The position numbers and the translations under genes are program-made. From Rickettsiales bacterium (GTDB lineage Bacteria > Pseudomonadota > Alphaproteobacteria > Rickettsiales > JABCZZ01), in the NCBI GenBank assembly GCA_035765535.1, contig DASTXE010000004.1, forward strand, positions 253,137-317,136: a stretch of DNA of 64,000 bases. Direction: 5' to 3'. Positions 7,145 to 16,662 of the stretch are shown here, piece by piece. The notes beneath the pieces were generated by a model that worked only from the letters and a program-made list of their open reading frames with translations, ran no database searches and was not told the origin of the DNA. Position 1 is the first letter of the stretch. Each line of letters begins with the position of its first letter.

Positions 7145-8968
7145 CTATTCCACCGTAACCGACTTCGCGAGGTTTCGCGGCTGGTCCACGTCCGTGCCCT
7201 TCTGCACCGCCACATGGTATGCCAGCAGCTGGATAGGCAGTGCATAGAGAATCGGCGCAGCGAATGCATCGACCGCCGGCATCTCAATGACGGCGCTTGC
7301 GATATCCGCCAGCTCCTTGCAGCCTTTTGCGTCGCTGATCGCGATCACTTTGCCGCCACGCGCAGCCACTTCCTGCGCGTTGGAAACGGTCTTCTCGAAC
7401 AGGTGATCATGCGGCGCAATGACGATCACGGGCACATGCTCGTCGATCAGTGCGATCGGACCGTGCTTGAGTTCACCGGCCGCATAGCCTTCCGCGTGAA
7501 TGTAAGAGATTTCCTTGAGCTTCAACGCACCTTCAAGCGCAATCGCATGGCTCCCGCCACGGCCGATATAGAGAATATCGCGCGCGGAGGAAATGCCTGC
7601 GGCAACCTGTGCGATACGCTCTTCATTATGCAGCACTTCCACAATGCGCGAGGGCACTTCCGCCAGCGCATGGATCAGGCGCGCAGCTTCTTCATGCTTG
7701 ATCGCGCCGCGTGCTTCACCGATGGCAATGGCGACGCAAGCCAGCGTAACGAGCTGCGTGGTGAAGGCCTTGGTGGAAGCCACGCCGATTTCAATACCGG
7801 CATAGGTCGGAACAACGACATCCGCTTCATGCGCCATGGTGCTTTCCTGCGCGTTCACAATCGCCATGGAATGCTGGCCAGCCGCTTTGGTGGCACGCAG
7901 TGCCGCAAGCGTATCCGCCGTTTCACCGGACTGGGAGACGAAAATAGCCAGCGTTCCGGGCACGGTCGCCACATTGCGGTAACGGTATTCGGAAGCGATA
8001 TCCACTTCCACCGGCAGGCGCGTAATATCTTCCAGCCAGTAACGCGCAACCAGCGCCGCGTAATAAGACGTGCCGCAGGCTACCAGCGTAATCTTGTTGA
8101 TCTTGCCAAGGTCGAACGGCATTTTCGCAAGCTCGATCTTGCCGCTCGTGAAATCGCAGAACACGCTCATCGTTTCCCCGATCACGGTCGGCTGCTCGTA
8201 GATTTCCTTGAGCATGAAGTGACGGAATTCGCCCTTGCCGACAGCGGCACCGGTCAGGCTCGTCGTCTTGACGGGGCGGGTTACTTCTTTATTGTCACGG
8301 TCATAGAACACCGCGCTCTTCGTCGTCAGCACGACCATGTCACCATCTTCAAGGTAAGCAATTTTGGAAGTATAGGGCGCGAGCGCAGTCGCATCCGACC
8401 CCATAAACATTTCGTCCTTGCCGTAACCGATTGCAAGCGGCGAGCCTTTACGCGCGGCAATCAGCAGGTCCGGCTGCGAAGCAAACACGATACCAAGCGC
8501 AAACGCGCCTTCCAGCTGTTTAAGCGTCAATGCAACGGCTTCCTTGGGAGCCTTTCCGGCTTTCAGCTGCTGGTCGATCAGATGCACGACAACTTCCGTA
8601 TCCGTCTGCGAGGAAAATACGACACCCTTGTTCTGCAGTTCCTGCTTCAGTTCACGGAAGTTCTCGATAATGCCGTTATGCACGAGCGCCACGCGCTCGG
8701 TTGCATGCGGATGGGCGTTGGCTTCAGTCGGCAGGCCGTGCGTTGCCCAGCGCGTATGGCCGACACCGGTATTACCTTCCAGGCCCTTCGCATGGACAGC
8801 CTTCTCCAGGTTTACAAGCTTGCCTTCCGCACGGATACGGGCCAAACCCTGCGCGCTTGAAGTCGCAATCCCCGACGAGTCGTACCCGCGATATTCAAGC
8901 TGACGCAATCCCTGCAAAAGCCTGACCGCGACCGGTTCGTTGCTGATAATGCCTACAATGCCACACAT
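7145..8968 (-). CDS. glmS: glutamine--fructose-6-phosphate aminotransferase (isomerizing)
   Basis: Makes glucosamine-6-phosphate from fructose-6-phosphate and glutamine, the entry step to UDP-GlcNAc for peptidoglycan and LPS; cytoplasmic. It is 607 residues, the usual length. The N-terminal glutaminase starts MCGIVGII with the nucleophilic Cys2 after Met removal, followed by RGYDSSGIA and GHTRWATHG. Two SIS sugar-isomerase domains follow (VACGTSYYAAL, SQSGETADTL, GRGGSHAIALEGALK). The C-terminus is the conserved AKSVTVE. AGGA lies 9 nt before the ATG. No ribozyme-like leader of the glmS type was seen; the 5' region holds a sigma-70-type promoter (9011-9039). Confidence 0.98.
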   Translation of the reverse strand: MCGIVGIISNEPVAVRLLQGLRQLEYRGYDSSGIATSSAQGLARIRAEGKLVNLEKAVHAKGLEGNTGVGHTRWATHGLPTEANAHPHATERVALVHNGIIENFRELKQELQNKGVVFSSQTDTEVVVHLIDQQLKAGKAPKEAVALTLKQLEGAFALGIVFASQPDLLIAARKGSPLAIGYGKDEMFMGSDATALAPYTSKIAYLEDGDMVVLTTKSAVFYDRDNKEVTRPVKTTSLTGAAVGKGEFRHFMLKEIYEQPTVIGETMSVFCDFTSGKIELAKMPFDLGKINKITLVACGTSYYAALVARYWLEDITRLPVEVDIASEYRYRNVATVPGTLAIFVSQSGETADTLAALRATKAAGQHSMAIVNAQESTMAHEADVVVPTYAGIEIGVASTKAFTTQLVTLACVAIAIGEARGAIKHEEAARLIHALAEVPSRIVEVLHNEERIAQVAAGISSARDILYIGRGGSHAIALEGALKLKEISYIHAEGYAAGELKHGPIALIDEHVPVIVIAPHDHLFEKTVSNAQEVAARGGKVIAISDAKGCKELADIASAVIEMPAVDAFAAPILYALPIQLLAYHVAVQKGTDVDQPRNLAKSVTVE

Positions 8969-9010
8969 GGTAATAATTCCTGCAAATAGTGATTAAAAAA
9001 AGAGGTGCGG

Positions 9011-9039
9011 ATACTAGGGACAAATCAACCGTTTGACAA
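9011..9039 (-). promoter_or_regulatory. putative glmS promoter
   Basis: On the minus strand TTGTCA (9039-9034) and TAGTAT (9016-9011) are 17 bp apart, a good match to a housekeeping sigma -35/-10 pair. The -10 lies 43 bp upstream of the glmS ATG. Confidence 0.6.
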
Positions 9040-9060
9040 GTAAAGCTTTGTTACGGAATG

Positions 9061-10818
9061 TTACATCCGCGGCTTACATCCCGGCTTGTAAAGATATACA
9101 TTAAGCAACGGGAAAAGCTCACTTTTTGAATGGGTCTTTGCCACATCCTCCGCAGGATACACAACCCGGATGCCGTTTTGAGCCAGTATCTGCTCAAAAT
9201 GGAAACCTTGCGTATCGGAGATTTCATACTCGCCTTTGCCGCAAACTGCAAGCACATGGCTGATCTGGCGCTTAATCTGGCTGTTTTCCAAGGCCGCCTC
9301 GTCCGTATTGGGACCGACAATCAGCGCCGAATTGGCAAATAGCAACAGGCATACGACTCCCGCGGCGATACGGTGACGCCCGATGCGGGAAGCCAGCGCG
9401 GGAATAACCATTACGAGCGGAATCAGGGCAATCTGCGGTGCGTAACGCGCCCACCAGCTCCCGGGATTAATCAGTACGGAGATCAGGATCATGACAAGGA
9501 TGGCATTCATTTCCGCATCCTTGCGGGCAGGTGTCAGCGCATAAATAAGCAATGCGCAGCAGAATATTCCCGAAAACAGCACACCCCATCCGCCAATGCG
9601 GATGTCGTTATACGCATAGAGGTCCAGCTCTTCCATATTCACGGAGAACGGAAGTTTCAGCCGCGGCTCTGCCGTTCCGCCGACACGATAGATGATGTTA
9701 CCGGCACGGCTGAAAATAGATTTGACCACCCGCACCGGCGTCGAGGTATGATTCTCATTGAACGATTTCGGGCTCTGCGCTGCCACTACATCCGTCTTCT
9801 GCGCGCCGAACAATGGGTAGAGCGGGTTGCCCTCCTCCAGCATATTGCGTATATACGGATCATATCCCATGAACACGCCGCCCAAAAGCCCAGCCAGCAC
9901 CATCACGTAAACAAGCTTCACACCGCCTCGAAAATCCTCTTTCGCACGGCTCCGGTACCAGCGTGAAAGCCATATGATACCATCGACCATGGCGATAATC
10001 CCAACCATGGCCGCCCCCGTGAACTTGATATTGATCAGCAGGCAGGCGGAACTGACGAAGACAAACAGGTCGATATGCCGCAACGGCGGTCTTACGCACG
10101 CTTCGGGCTCGCTGTCGGCTGCTTGGCAACGCGTGCGCCCAAGCAGCGCTACACCGGAAAACAGGGCAAGCGTCGTCAGCGATGCAAGCGCACCGTCCAC
10201 ATAAAATGTGTGGATCTGGGAGATGACGACCGGGTTGACACTTGCTGCCGCAGCCGCAAGCAATGCACTGCCCGCGCTGAATCCGCGCACCCTGAGAAAG
10301 CTGTAGAGATAGGCCAGCACCGCCGTCATCAGCATCACGTTGTCGATCTTGCCAAAATTGTAATTGCCCGTCCAGTGCGTCACCAGCGCCGCGAAATACC
10401 AGGTAATCTTGGGATAATGATTCACCCAAAGATCGTCAAATCCGTGCATCCACTGATAGATCGTATTGACGCCCGCCAGCAGCTGCAGAATGGCGTCCGC
10501 ATGATAGGTCATGCTGTCATTGCTGGTATCGTAGAACAAATGCGCGAGCCAGAAGGCTTTCGCCAGCACCAGAACAAGCAGCGCCACAGCGGCAAGTTTT
10601 ATGCACAAACGCTGTCCGCGCAGGAAAATAAGGCAGAATACCGGAACAAACGCTGCACCGCCCACCGGAATAGACCACCGCCATGCCTGCAGGTCCGCGT
10701 ACAAAGACGCGATAAACAGCACACACGGAATAAACATCAGCCCCAGCAGCGAGGCAGCGATATAATCCGCTACTGCGCCGGAACGGCCATGATTACCTTC
10801 AGGAATAAAATCGCGCAT
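9061..10818 (-). CDS. polytopic membrane protein, GT-C glycosyltransferase-like
   Basis: A 585-residue integral membrane protein with about a dozen hydrophobic segments and a short soluble C-terminal tail. The motif DTSNDSMTYHADAILQL after the second or third segment resembles the first-loop acidic motif of GT-C (polyprenyl-phosphate-sugar dependent) glycosyltransferases. A second extracytoplasmic region with VNHYPKITW fits that fold. Substrate and pathway cannot be read from the sequence; lipid A, O-antigen or protein glycosylation are all possible. It stands between glmS and mlaF on the same strand with gaps of 92 and 36 bp. Family assignment is tentative; that it is a large membrane protein is clear. 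Confidence 0.7.
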   Translation of the reverse strand: MRDFIPEGNHGRSGAVADYIAASLLGLMFIPCVLFIASLYADLQAWRWSIPVGGAAFVPVFCLIFLRGQRLCIKLAAVALLVLVLAKAFWLAHLFYDTSNDSMTYHADAILQLLAGVNTIYQWMHGFDDLWVNHYPKITWYFAALVTHWTGNYNFGKIDNVMLMTAVLAYLYSFLRVRGFSAGSALLAAAAASVNPVVISQIHTFYVDGALASLTTLALFSGVALLGRTRCQAADSEPEACVRPPLRHIDLFVFVSSACLLINIKFTGAAMVGIIAMVDGIIWLSRWYRSRAKEDFRGGVKLVYVMVLAGLLGGVFMGYDPYIRNMLEEGNPLYPLFGAQKTDVVAAQSPKSFNENHTSTPVRVVKSIFSRAGNIIYRVGGTAEPRLKLPFSVNMEELDLYAYNDIRIGGWGVLFSGIFCCALLIYALTPARKDAEMNAILVMILISVLINPGSWWARYAPQIALIPLVMVIPALASRIGRHRIAAGVVCLLLFANSALIVGPNTDEAALENSQIKRQISHVLAVCGKGEYEISDTQGFHFEQILAQNGIRVVYPAEDVAKTHSKSELFPLLNVYLYKPGCKPRM

Positions 10819-10854
10819 AGGTAGAACTTACCCCGGCCTTAGTGACGCGTCAAA

Positions 10855-11634
10855 TTACGCTTTTGTAAACTTATTATCCGTAATCGGTCCATGCGCGCGT
10901 CCGTGCACGAACTGATCCACATACGGATTCTTGCTGTGATATATCTCCTGCGCACGACCGATCCAGATGATCTTACCCTCATAAAGCATCGCCACGTTAT
11001 TAGCGATTTTGCAGGCGCTGGCCATGTCATGCGTAATGGAAAGCGTTGTAAGCCCGAGTTCTTTCGTGCACTGGATGATAAGCTCGTTGATTACGTCCGC
11101 CATGATCGGATCAAGTCCGGTTGTCGGCTCATCAAAGAAGATAATATCCGGATTAGCGCAGATCGCGCGCGCAAGCGCCACGCGCTTCTGCATGCCGCCG
11201 GAAAGCTCAGCCGGGCGCTGCAGCGCCACTTCCGGCGTAAGCCCCACCGATTTCAGTTTCTGCACGGCCAGTTCCTTCGCCTGCGCCACGGTCATGGACT
11301 GGTTCTGGCGCACAGCAAACGTGATATTTTCCCAGACTGTTAAGCTGTCGAACAACGCACCGCCCTGAAACAGCATGCCGAATTTACGCATCAAATCTTC
11401 ACGTGCGCGACCGCGTAATTGTGTCACTTCCTCGCCGTCAATCTTGATGCTGCCGGAATCGGGTTTCAAAAGCCCAAGAATGCATTTGAGCAGGACGGAT
11501 TTGCCCGTGCCCGAACCACCGATGACTACCAGCGATTCGCCCTTGGGAATCGTAAGCGAAATTCCGTCCAGCACGACCTTGCTGCCGAATTTCTTATGCA
11601 CGTTTTTCAATTCGATTTTGGGAGTGTCTGCCAT
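10855..11634 (-). CDS. mlaF: ABC transporter ATP-binding protein, MlaF-like
   Basis: ATPase of an Mla-type phospholipid transporter between the inner membrane and the periplasm, 259 residues. Seen: Walker A GGSGTGKS (about residues 38-45), signature LSGGMQKRVALAR, Walker B IIFFDEPTTGLDP, and the His switch THD. SGGMQKR is typical of the MlaF/Ttg2A family. It starts 3 bp after the stop of the mlaE-like permease upstream, so the two are co-translated. The MCE-domain partner (mlaD), normally next in line, is absent; the following gene is the GT-C-like membrane protein. Confidence 0.92.
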   Translation of the reverse strand: MADTPKIELKNVHKKFGSKVVLDGISLTIPKGESLVVIGGSGTGKSVLLKCILGLLKPDSGSIKIDGEEVTQLRGRAREDLMRKFGMLFQGGALFDSLTVWENITFAVRQNQSMTVAQAKELAVQKLKSVGLTPEVALQRPAELSGGMQKRVALARAICANPDIIFFDEPTTGLDPIMADVINELIIQCTKELGLTTLSITHDMASACKIANNVAMLYEGKIIWIGRAQEIYHSKNPYVDQFVHGRAHGPITDNKFTKA

Positions 11635-11637
11635 ATG

Positions 11638-12456
11638 CTACGACCCGAAAAACAATGCAGTGAGGAAATAATTGGCGAAGAAGATTAGGATCGAGGCCGA
11701 GACCACCGCATTCGTGGTCGCCGTACCCACGCCCTGCGCGCCGCCTTTGGAATGATAGCCGTGATAGCAGCCCATGAGCGCAATAATGAAACCGAACGCC
11801 GCCGCTTTCACAAGGCCGGAAACAACGTCAATACGCTTCAAAAAGTCGAACGTGCTGATGAGGTACGGCACCGGCGAAAAGCCAAGCTTATGAATGCTCA
11901 CCAGATAGCCGCCGAACACGCCGATAATATCCGCAATCACCACCAGGCAAGGCAGCATGAGCACACCGGCCAGCAGGCGCGGAAACACCAGGTATTTCTG
12001 CGGGCTGGTGGAAAGCGTCGTGAGCGCGTCAATCTGCTCGGTCACGCGCATCGTGCCGATCTCGGCAGCGAACGCTGCGCCGATACGCCCTGCCACCATC
12101 AGGCCCGAAAGCACCGGACCGAGTTCACGCGTAATGGAAAGCACGACGACCGTCGCAATGGAGCTTTCCGCATTGAATCGGGAAAAACCGGAATAGCTTT
12201 GCAGCGCCAGCACGGCCCCCGTAAACACGGCGGTCAGACCGATAACGGGCAGCGAGAAATAGCCTATATCAATCATCTGGCGCAGAATCTGGCGCGGGTA
12301 ATAAGGTGGACGGATACCGGTGATAATCGCTTCGATGGCAAAAATGGCAAGCCTTCCGACGGAAGCGAGGAAAGCAAGAAACACCCTTCCTATGCTGGCA
12401 AGAAAATTCATATAAAACCTTTGAAATGCTCGGGAAAGATTACCGATTGCACGCAC
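11638..12456 (-). CDS. mlaE: ABC transporter permease, MlaE-like
   Basis: MlaE/YrbE-family permease of a phospholipid transport system, 272 residues, inner membrane. Seen: the amphipathic N-terminal region, ILRQMIDIGYFSLPVIGLTAVFTGAVLALQ-type segments, the conserved TRELGPVLSGLMVAGRIGAAFAAEIGTM region, and a C-terminal pair of membrane segments. It forms a two-gene unit with mlaF. Its 5' side is followed by a 236 bp stretch filled with repeats of families A and C. Confidence 0.92.
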   Translation of the reverse strand: MRAIGNLSRAFQRFYMNFLASIGRVFLAFLASVGRLAIFAIEAIITGIRPPYYPRQILRQMIDIGYFSLPVIGLTAVFTGAVLALQSYSGFSRFNAESSIATVVVLSITRELGPVLSGLMVAGRIGAAFAAEIGTMRVTEQIDALTTLSTSPQKYLVFPRLLAGVLMLPCLVVIADIIGVFGGYLVSIHKLGFSPVPYLISTFDFLKRIDVVSGLVKAAAFGFIIALMGCYHGYHSKGGAQGVGTATTNAVVSASILIFFANYFLTALFFGS

Positions 12457-12511
12457 CGGGTCAAGAGGAAAAGGGCCTAAAGCTTAAAGCCCTTTACAAA
12501 CCAGTGCAGGC

Positions 12512-12592
12512 AACGAAGCCAGCAGGCTGAGCACTTTAGTCGCCGAAGACGTCAGACTCATTGCGAAGGCCAGAAGGCCGAAACAGGAGCGA
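12512..12592 (+). repeat. family A interspersed repeat, copy 2
   Basis: The same unit as at 3887: CGAAGCCAGCAGGCTGAGC, TAGTCGCCGAAGACGTCAG, TTGCGAAGGCCAGAAGGCC, ending AACAGGAGC. It lies between mlaE and corC and is directly followed by a family C copy. Confidence 0.8.
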
Positions 12593-12617
12593 TTCAACCT
12601 AATCCTATCATGGGTAC

Positions 12618-12688
12618 GCGGAGGAGTCCTATACGACGACCCCGCGAAGCGAGGGGGAGCATAAGCGTGGGGGAGAATCCCCCACATA
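12618..12688. repeat. family C repeat, copy 2, with terminator hairpin
   Basis: It has the GCGGAGGAG head, ACGACGACCCCGCGAAGCG and GAGGGGGAGC, and ends in GTGGGGGA (12667-12674) paired with TCCCCCAC (12678-12685). The hairpin is just downstream of the corC stop, the same placement as copy 1 relative to glmS. Confidence 0.65.
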
Positions 12689-12692
12689 ATAA

Positions 12693-13607
12693 TTACTCTA
12701 CATCAGTAGTCGTAATCTCCGGCTTTTTGAAAATTCGCACCATCTTGATCATGCGCGGGTCGGCGGAAAGAATCTCGAAACGCACCCCGTCGCGGTATTC
12801 GATGACTTCCCCGTCAATCGGCACATGCGCAAGCTTATAGAAAATCAGACCGCCCAGCGTGTCGTAATCCGCATTTTCGTCTTCCTCATGCAAAGAAAGG
12901 CCAAGCGCCTGCTCCAGCGCCTCGATACGCGCGCGCGCATCGACATCGCAGAAACCTTCCGCATTCCAGGTCAGTTGCGCCAGCACATCATCTTCATCGT
13001 GCTCGTCCTGAATGTCCCCGACAATCTCTTCGAAAATATCCTCGAGCGTCACAAGCCCGTCCGTGCCGCCATATTCATCCACAACAATCGCAATATGTAC
13101 GCTTTCCGCACGCATCTTGAGCAACAGGTCGGTGAGCTTCATCGAGGGCGGTACGAACAGCACGTCACGCAGCACGAACGCCATATTGAATACGCCGTCA
13201 CCCGCAAATAACGGGATCAGGTCCTTCACATGGATGAAGCCCTTAATATTGTCGAGCGTGTCGTTATAAACCGGCACGCGCGTATGAAAGTTCTGGACCA
13301 GATGTTCTTTCAGGTCCGCAAGCGAAATATTGCATTCCACAGCTTTAATATCGGAACGCGGGGTCATGATGTCGCTGACTTCCAGCACGCCGAAATTCAG
13401 CACTTTCTTAAGCATTTTCTGCTCTTCGTCGCGCAGTTCTTCCACGCCTTCTTCTTCATGCTCCTCGAGGACTTCCTCGATCGCTTCCTTCAGCGATGCG
13501 TCCGCATTCCTTCCGCTGATGTTGGCGCGCAGCCACAGCCGGAAACGCCTGCTGAGACTTTCCTGGTCGGGTTCGGAATGCCGGGGTTTACGTGCTTCCT
13601 GTGCCAT
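12693..13607 (-). CDS. corC: CBS-domain protein of the CorC/HlyC family
   Basis: A 304-residue soluble CorC/TlyC-type protein, usually linked to divalent cation efflux or ribosome-associated functions. Seen: a charged N-terminal region, DIMTPRSDIKAVE opening the first CBS repeat (about residues 75-130), IVVDEYGGTDGLVTLEDIFEEIVGDI ending the second CBS repeat (broken here as IVVDEYGG and LVTLEDIFEEIVG), and a CorC_HlyC C-terminal domain (about 215-295, YDTLGGLIF). There is no DUF21 membrane domain, so it is the short form. It ends the miaB-phoH-ybeY-corC run, 4 bp downstream of ybeY. Confidence 0.93.
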   Translation of the reverse strand: MAQEARKPRHSEPDQESLSRRFRLWLRANISGRNADASLKEAIEEVLEEHEEEGVEELRDEEQKMLKKVLNFGVLEVSDIMTPRSDIKAVECNISLADLKEHLVQNFHTRVPVYNDTLDNIKGFIHVKDLIPLFAGDGVFNMAFVLRDVLFVPPSMKLTDLLLKMRAESVHIAIVVDEYGGTDGLVTLEDIFEEIVGDIQDEHDEDDVLAQLTWNAEGFCDVDARARIEALEQALGLSLHEEDENADYDTLGGLIFYKLAHVPIDGEVIEYRDGVRFEILSADPRMIKMVRIFKKPEITTTDVE

Positions 13608-13611
13608 AGGA

Positions 13612-14103
13612 TTATGCTACCTCATAAGGGTTGGAAAAACCAAGTTTTGCGAGCATGGCAATCTCTTGTGCCTCCATACGCGCGGCGTCTTTGTCATTTT
13701 CGTGGTCATGGCCGAGCAGATGCAGCACCCCATGCACAACCAGATGCGCGCAATGCGCGCGGAAACTCTTCTTCTGTTCTTTCGCTTCGCGCTTGAGCGT
13801 TTCAAACGCAAGCACGATATCGCCCAACTCTTCACCCTCGCCGGGGAAAGACAATACATTCGTCGGCTTGTCCTTACCGCGATACTGATGATTCAGTCCC
13901 TGTACGAATGCATCATCCGCCAGAACGACTGAAAGCACGCCGCTTTTTTTGCCCAACGCTTCACGGCACCACAACTCGATCTGCCACTTATAACCCGGCA
14001 CCGCGCGCGACCACTCACCGCTTATGCGCTGGATATTAATCTCAGCAGCAGGTGAAGTTGCTTGCCTGCGTCCCGCAGGCTTCTTACTACTACCGTCAGG
14101 CAT
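13612..14103 (-). CDS. ybeY: endoribonuclease YbeY
   Basis: Zinc-dependent endoribonuclease needed for 16S rRNA 3'-end maturation and ribosome quality control; cytoplasmic. From the ATG at 14103 it has 163 residues and overlaps the phoH 3' end by 8 bp. The frame is open further upstream, but that part is antisense-style readthrough of phoH. Seen: VLSFPGEGEELGDIVLAFE and the metal motif H-LVV-H-GVLHLLGHDH near residue 120 (HxxxHxxxxxH type). It is followed 4 bp later by corC. The N-terminal 25 residues (MPDGSSKKPAGRR) are a little long for the family. Confidence 0.95.
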   Translation of the reverse strand: MPDGSSKKPAGRRQATSPAAEINIQRISGEWSRAVPGYKWQIELWCREALGKKSGVLSVVLADDAFVQGLNHQYRGKDKPTNVLSFPGEGEELGDIVLAFETLKREAKEQKKSFRAHCAHLVVHGVLHLLGHDHENDKDAARMEAQEIAMLAKLGFSNPYEVA

Positions 14104-15082
14104 GGCCGTTACGCTTTTTCTTTTCCCACTCGTCATAGGCCTGCACAATCTTGGCGGCCAGCGTGTGGCGCACAACATCGCCCTCGCCGAAGCGGATGCA
14201 TTTGATGCCCTCGATATGCTCGACCTTCTTGACTGCATCTGCGAGGCCGGATTTCACATCCCTCGGCAGGTCGGTCTGGGAAAGGTCGCCCGTGATGATC
14301 ATGCGGGAGTTTTCGCCAAGACGGGTCAGGAACATTTTCATCTGGGTCGGCGTGGTGTTCTGTGCTTCGTCCAGGATGATGCAGGCATTGGCGAGCGTAC
14401 GGCCACGCATAAAGGCAAGCGGCGCGATTTCGATTTCGCCGTTTTCCACATGGCGCGCCACACGTTCTGCAGGCATTGTGTCATACAGTGCATCGTAAAG
14501 CGGACGCAGATACGGGTCGATCTTTTCTTTCAGGTCACCGGGCAGGAAGCCAAGTTTTTCCCCCGCTTCCACCGCCGGCCGCGAAAGAATGATGCGGTCG
14601 ATGCGGTTATTGAGAAACAGCGACACGGCATGCGCCACCGCCAGATACGTCTTGCCCGTGCCTGCAGGCCCAAGCGCGAAGACCATGTCATGCTTCTGCA
14701 GCGCGTCAATATATTCGACCTGCTTCTGCGAGTAAGGGTTGATCGTCTTTTTCTGCGTCTTGATGAAAATATCCGTACTGATTGGCACACGCTTGCTGTT
14801 TTTTGCAGGAACCGACATGCGGATGGCGGCATCCACTTCAGCCGAACCTACTTCCAGCCCGTTCTCAAGTTTGCTGTAGATGGACATAATTACATCCTGC
14901 GCTTTCTGGACGGCAGCGGGAGCGCCGGAGAAAGAAAGCATATTGCCGCGCGATGTTGCCACAACGCCGAAGCTTTTTTCGAGCTTTACCAGGTTCTTAT
15001 CGTCTTCACCGTACAGGGTCGGCAACAAAGCGTTGTTAGCGAACTGCATGCTGACGGTTTCGGTTTTACTATTATTATCCAA
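14096..15082 (-). CDS. phoH: PhoH-family ATPase
   Basis: PhoH-like (PhoL/YbeZ type) P-loop ATPase, 328 residues; it is thought to work with YbeY in RNA processing, and here it directly precedes ybeY. Seen: an N-terminal KH-like region (about residues 25-75), Walker A GPAGTGKTYLA (about 138-148), SRPAVEAGEKLGFLPGD, and Walker B CIILDEAQNTT followed by TRLGENSRMIITGDLSQ. It overlaps miaB by 8 bp and ybeY by 8 bp, so the three genes are translationally coupled. Confidence 0.95.
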   Translation of the reverse strand: MDNNSKTETVSMQFANNALLPTLYGEDDKNLVKLEKSFGVVATSRGNMLSFSGAPAAVQKAQDVIMSIYSKLENGLEVGSAEVDAAIRMSVPAKNSKRVPISTDIFIKTQKKTINPYSQKQVEYIDALQKHDMVFALGPAGTGKTYLAVAHAVSLFLNNRIDRIILSRPAVEAGEKLGFLPGDLKEKIDPYLRPLYDALYDTMPAERVARHVENGEIEIAPLAFMRGRTLANACIILDEAQNTTPTQMKMFLTRLGENSRMIITGDLSQTDLPRDVKSGLADAVKKVEHIEGIKCIRFGEGDVVRHTLAAKIVQAYDEWEKKKRNGHA

Positions 15083-16448
15083 CGCGTTGCCTTTCTTCTG
15101 GGTTTCCGATAATGCCGGTCAGGCTGTTCTGATGCCCTTCCGTGATAGTCACTTCTACGATACTGTCCACATGTACTTCCGCATCCTGTACATGGACGGA
15201 CTGCATATAAGGGCTTTTGCCAAGCAGCTGCCCTTCAAACTTACCCTTGCGGTCGAGCAGCACTTTCATGCTCTTGCCGACACTCGCCTTGTTAAAAGCC
15301 GTCTGCTGGCGAACAAGCAGTGCCTGCAATTGCTGGAGGCGCTCATTCTTCACTTCCTGCGGCACCTGATTCTCATCGGCGGCAGCGGGCGTGCCGGGGC
15401 GTGGGCTATACGCAAAGGAATAGGCCTGTGCATAACCGACCGTTTCCACAAGCCGCAGCGTCGCCGCGAAATCCAGATCAGTTTCACCCGGGAAACCGAC
15501 AATGAAATCCGACGAAAGCGCAATATCAGGGCGCACCTTACGCAGTTTCTCTATGATATTCAGGTAAAAATCCGCCTGATGCCTGCGGTTCATCTTGGAA
15601 AGGGTATTGTTGGAACCGGACTGGATCGGCAGATGCAGATACGGCATGAGCTCTTCCACTTCACCATGCGCGGCAATCAACTCATCATCCATGTCACGCG
15701 GATGCGAGGTCGTGTAACGGATGCGCTCGATACCGTCCACATTTGCAATTTCGCGGATAAGCTTCGCAAGCGTCCAGTCGCTGCCATCCGGGCCAGTACC
15801 ATGGTAAGCATTTACATTCTGACCGAGCAGCGTCACTTCCATCACACCGCGCTCGGCAAGATTGCGAACTTCCGTCATCACATCGCCCGCCTTGCGGGAG
15901 AGCTCCGCCCCGCGTGTATACGGCACCACGCAGAATGTGCAGAATTTATCGCAGCCTTCCTGCACCGTCACAAACTCGGCTTTGCCGAAGGTGCTACCGG
16001 GGGCAGAAGATTGCTCCAGCAGAAAATCGAATTTTGGCTCGGGAGAAAAATCAAGGCTCGCTTCGGGACGCTCTCCGCGCAATGCCCTTGTGACCAGATC
16101 CGGCAGTGTATGATAGCTCTGCGAGCCGAACACCATATCCACATACGGCGCACGGCGCGTGATTTCATCGCCTTCCGCCTGGCCGACACAGCCGCCCACC
16201 GCGATCAGCATCTTGCCACCACCCGCTTTTTCCTTTTCTGCCCGCAACTTACGCATACGCCCAAGGTCGGAATACACCTTGTCTTCAGCTTTTTCGCGAA
16301 TATGGCAGGTATTAAGCACCACCAGATCGGCCTCATCCGGCGTATCGCACGCCGTATAGCCGTGCGGGGCCATCAAATCCGCCATACGATCGGAATCGTA
16401 GACGTTCATTTGACAACCATAGGTTTTAATGTAAAGCTTCTTACTCAT
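15075..16448 (-). CDS. miaB: tRNA-2-methylthio-N6-dimethylallyladenosine synthase MiaB
   Basis: Radical-SAM methylthiotransferase that adds the 2-methylthio group to i6A37 in tRNAs reading U-starting codons. It is 457 residues. Seen: the N-terminal UPF0004 domain with YGCQMNVYDS, a second Cys in VLNTCHIREKAEDK and a third in GGCVGQAEG; the radical-SAM cluster CDKFCTFC (CxxxCxxC) near residue 153; GQNVNAYHG; and a C-terminal TRAM domain (about 380-445). It is the first gene of the miaB-phoH-ybeY-corC run. Confidence 0.97.
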   Translation of the reverse strand: MSKKLYIKTYGCQMNVYDSDRMADLMAPHGYTACDTPDEADLVVLNTCHIREKAEDKVYSDLGRMRKLRAEKEKAGGGKMLIAVGGCVGQAEGDEITRRAPYVDMVFGSQSYHTLPDLVTRALRGERPEASLDFSPEPKFDFLLEQSSAPGSTFGKAEFVTVQEGCDKFCTFCVVPYTRGAELSRKAGDVMTEVRNLAERGVMEVTLLGQNVNAYHGTGPDGSDWTLAKLIREIANVDGIERIRYTTSHPRDMDDELIAAHGEVEELMPYLHLPIQSGSNNTLSKMNRRHQADFYLNIIEKLRKVRPDIALSSDFIVGFPGETDLDFAATLRLVETVGYAQAYSFAYSPRPGTPAAADENQVPQEVKNERLQQLQALLVRQQTAFNKASVGKSMKVLLDRKGKFEGQLLGKSPYMQSVHVQDAEVHVDSIVEVTITEGHQNSLTGIIGNPEERQRVG

Positions 16449-16662
16449 ATATTTACGCGTATAATATAGTGTTTCCTATAGAATTTACAGTATTTTTTAC
16501 GATCCTGCAGAAATCGCCCAGATTTAGCAGGTCGCTCATAATCTTAATTGCCTTGGGCTGCAATGCATTTATATTTTGATTACTATGGATAACCCTTAAT
16601 ATGATACAATTGCAGGCAAAGAACTATATATTCACCCTCTGCTAGAAGATGAGTCTCGATTT

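Noticed and set aside
7004..8860. 618-codon plus-strand open frame opposite glmS
   Set aside because: It is antisense to a full-length, clearly conserved glmS and has His/Arg-rich low-complexity composition typical of a shadow frame.
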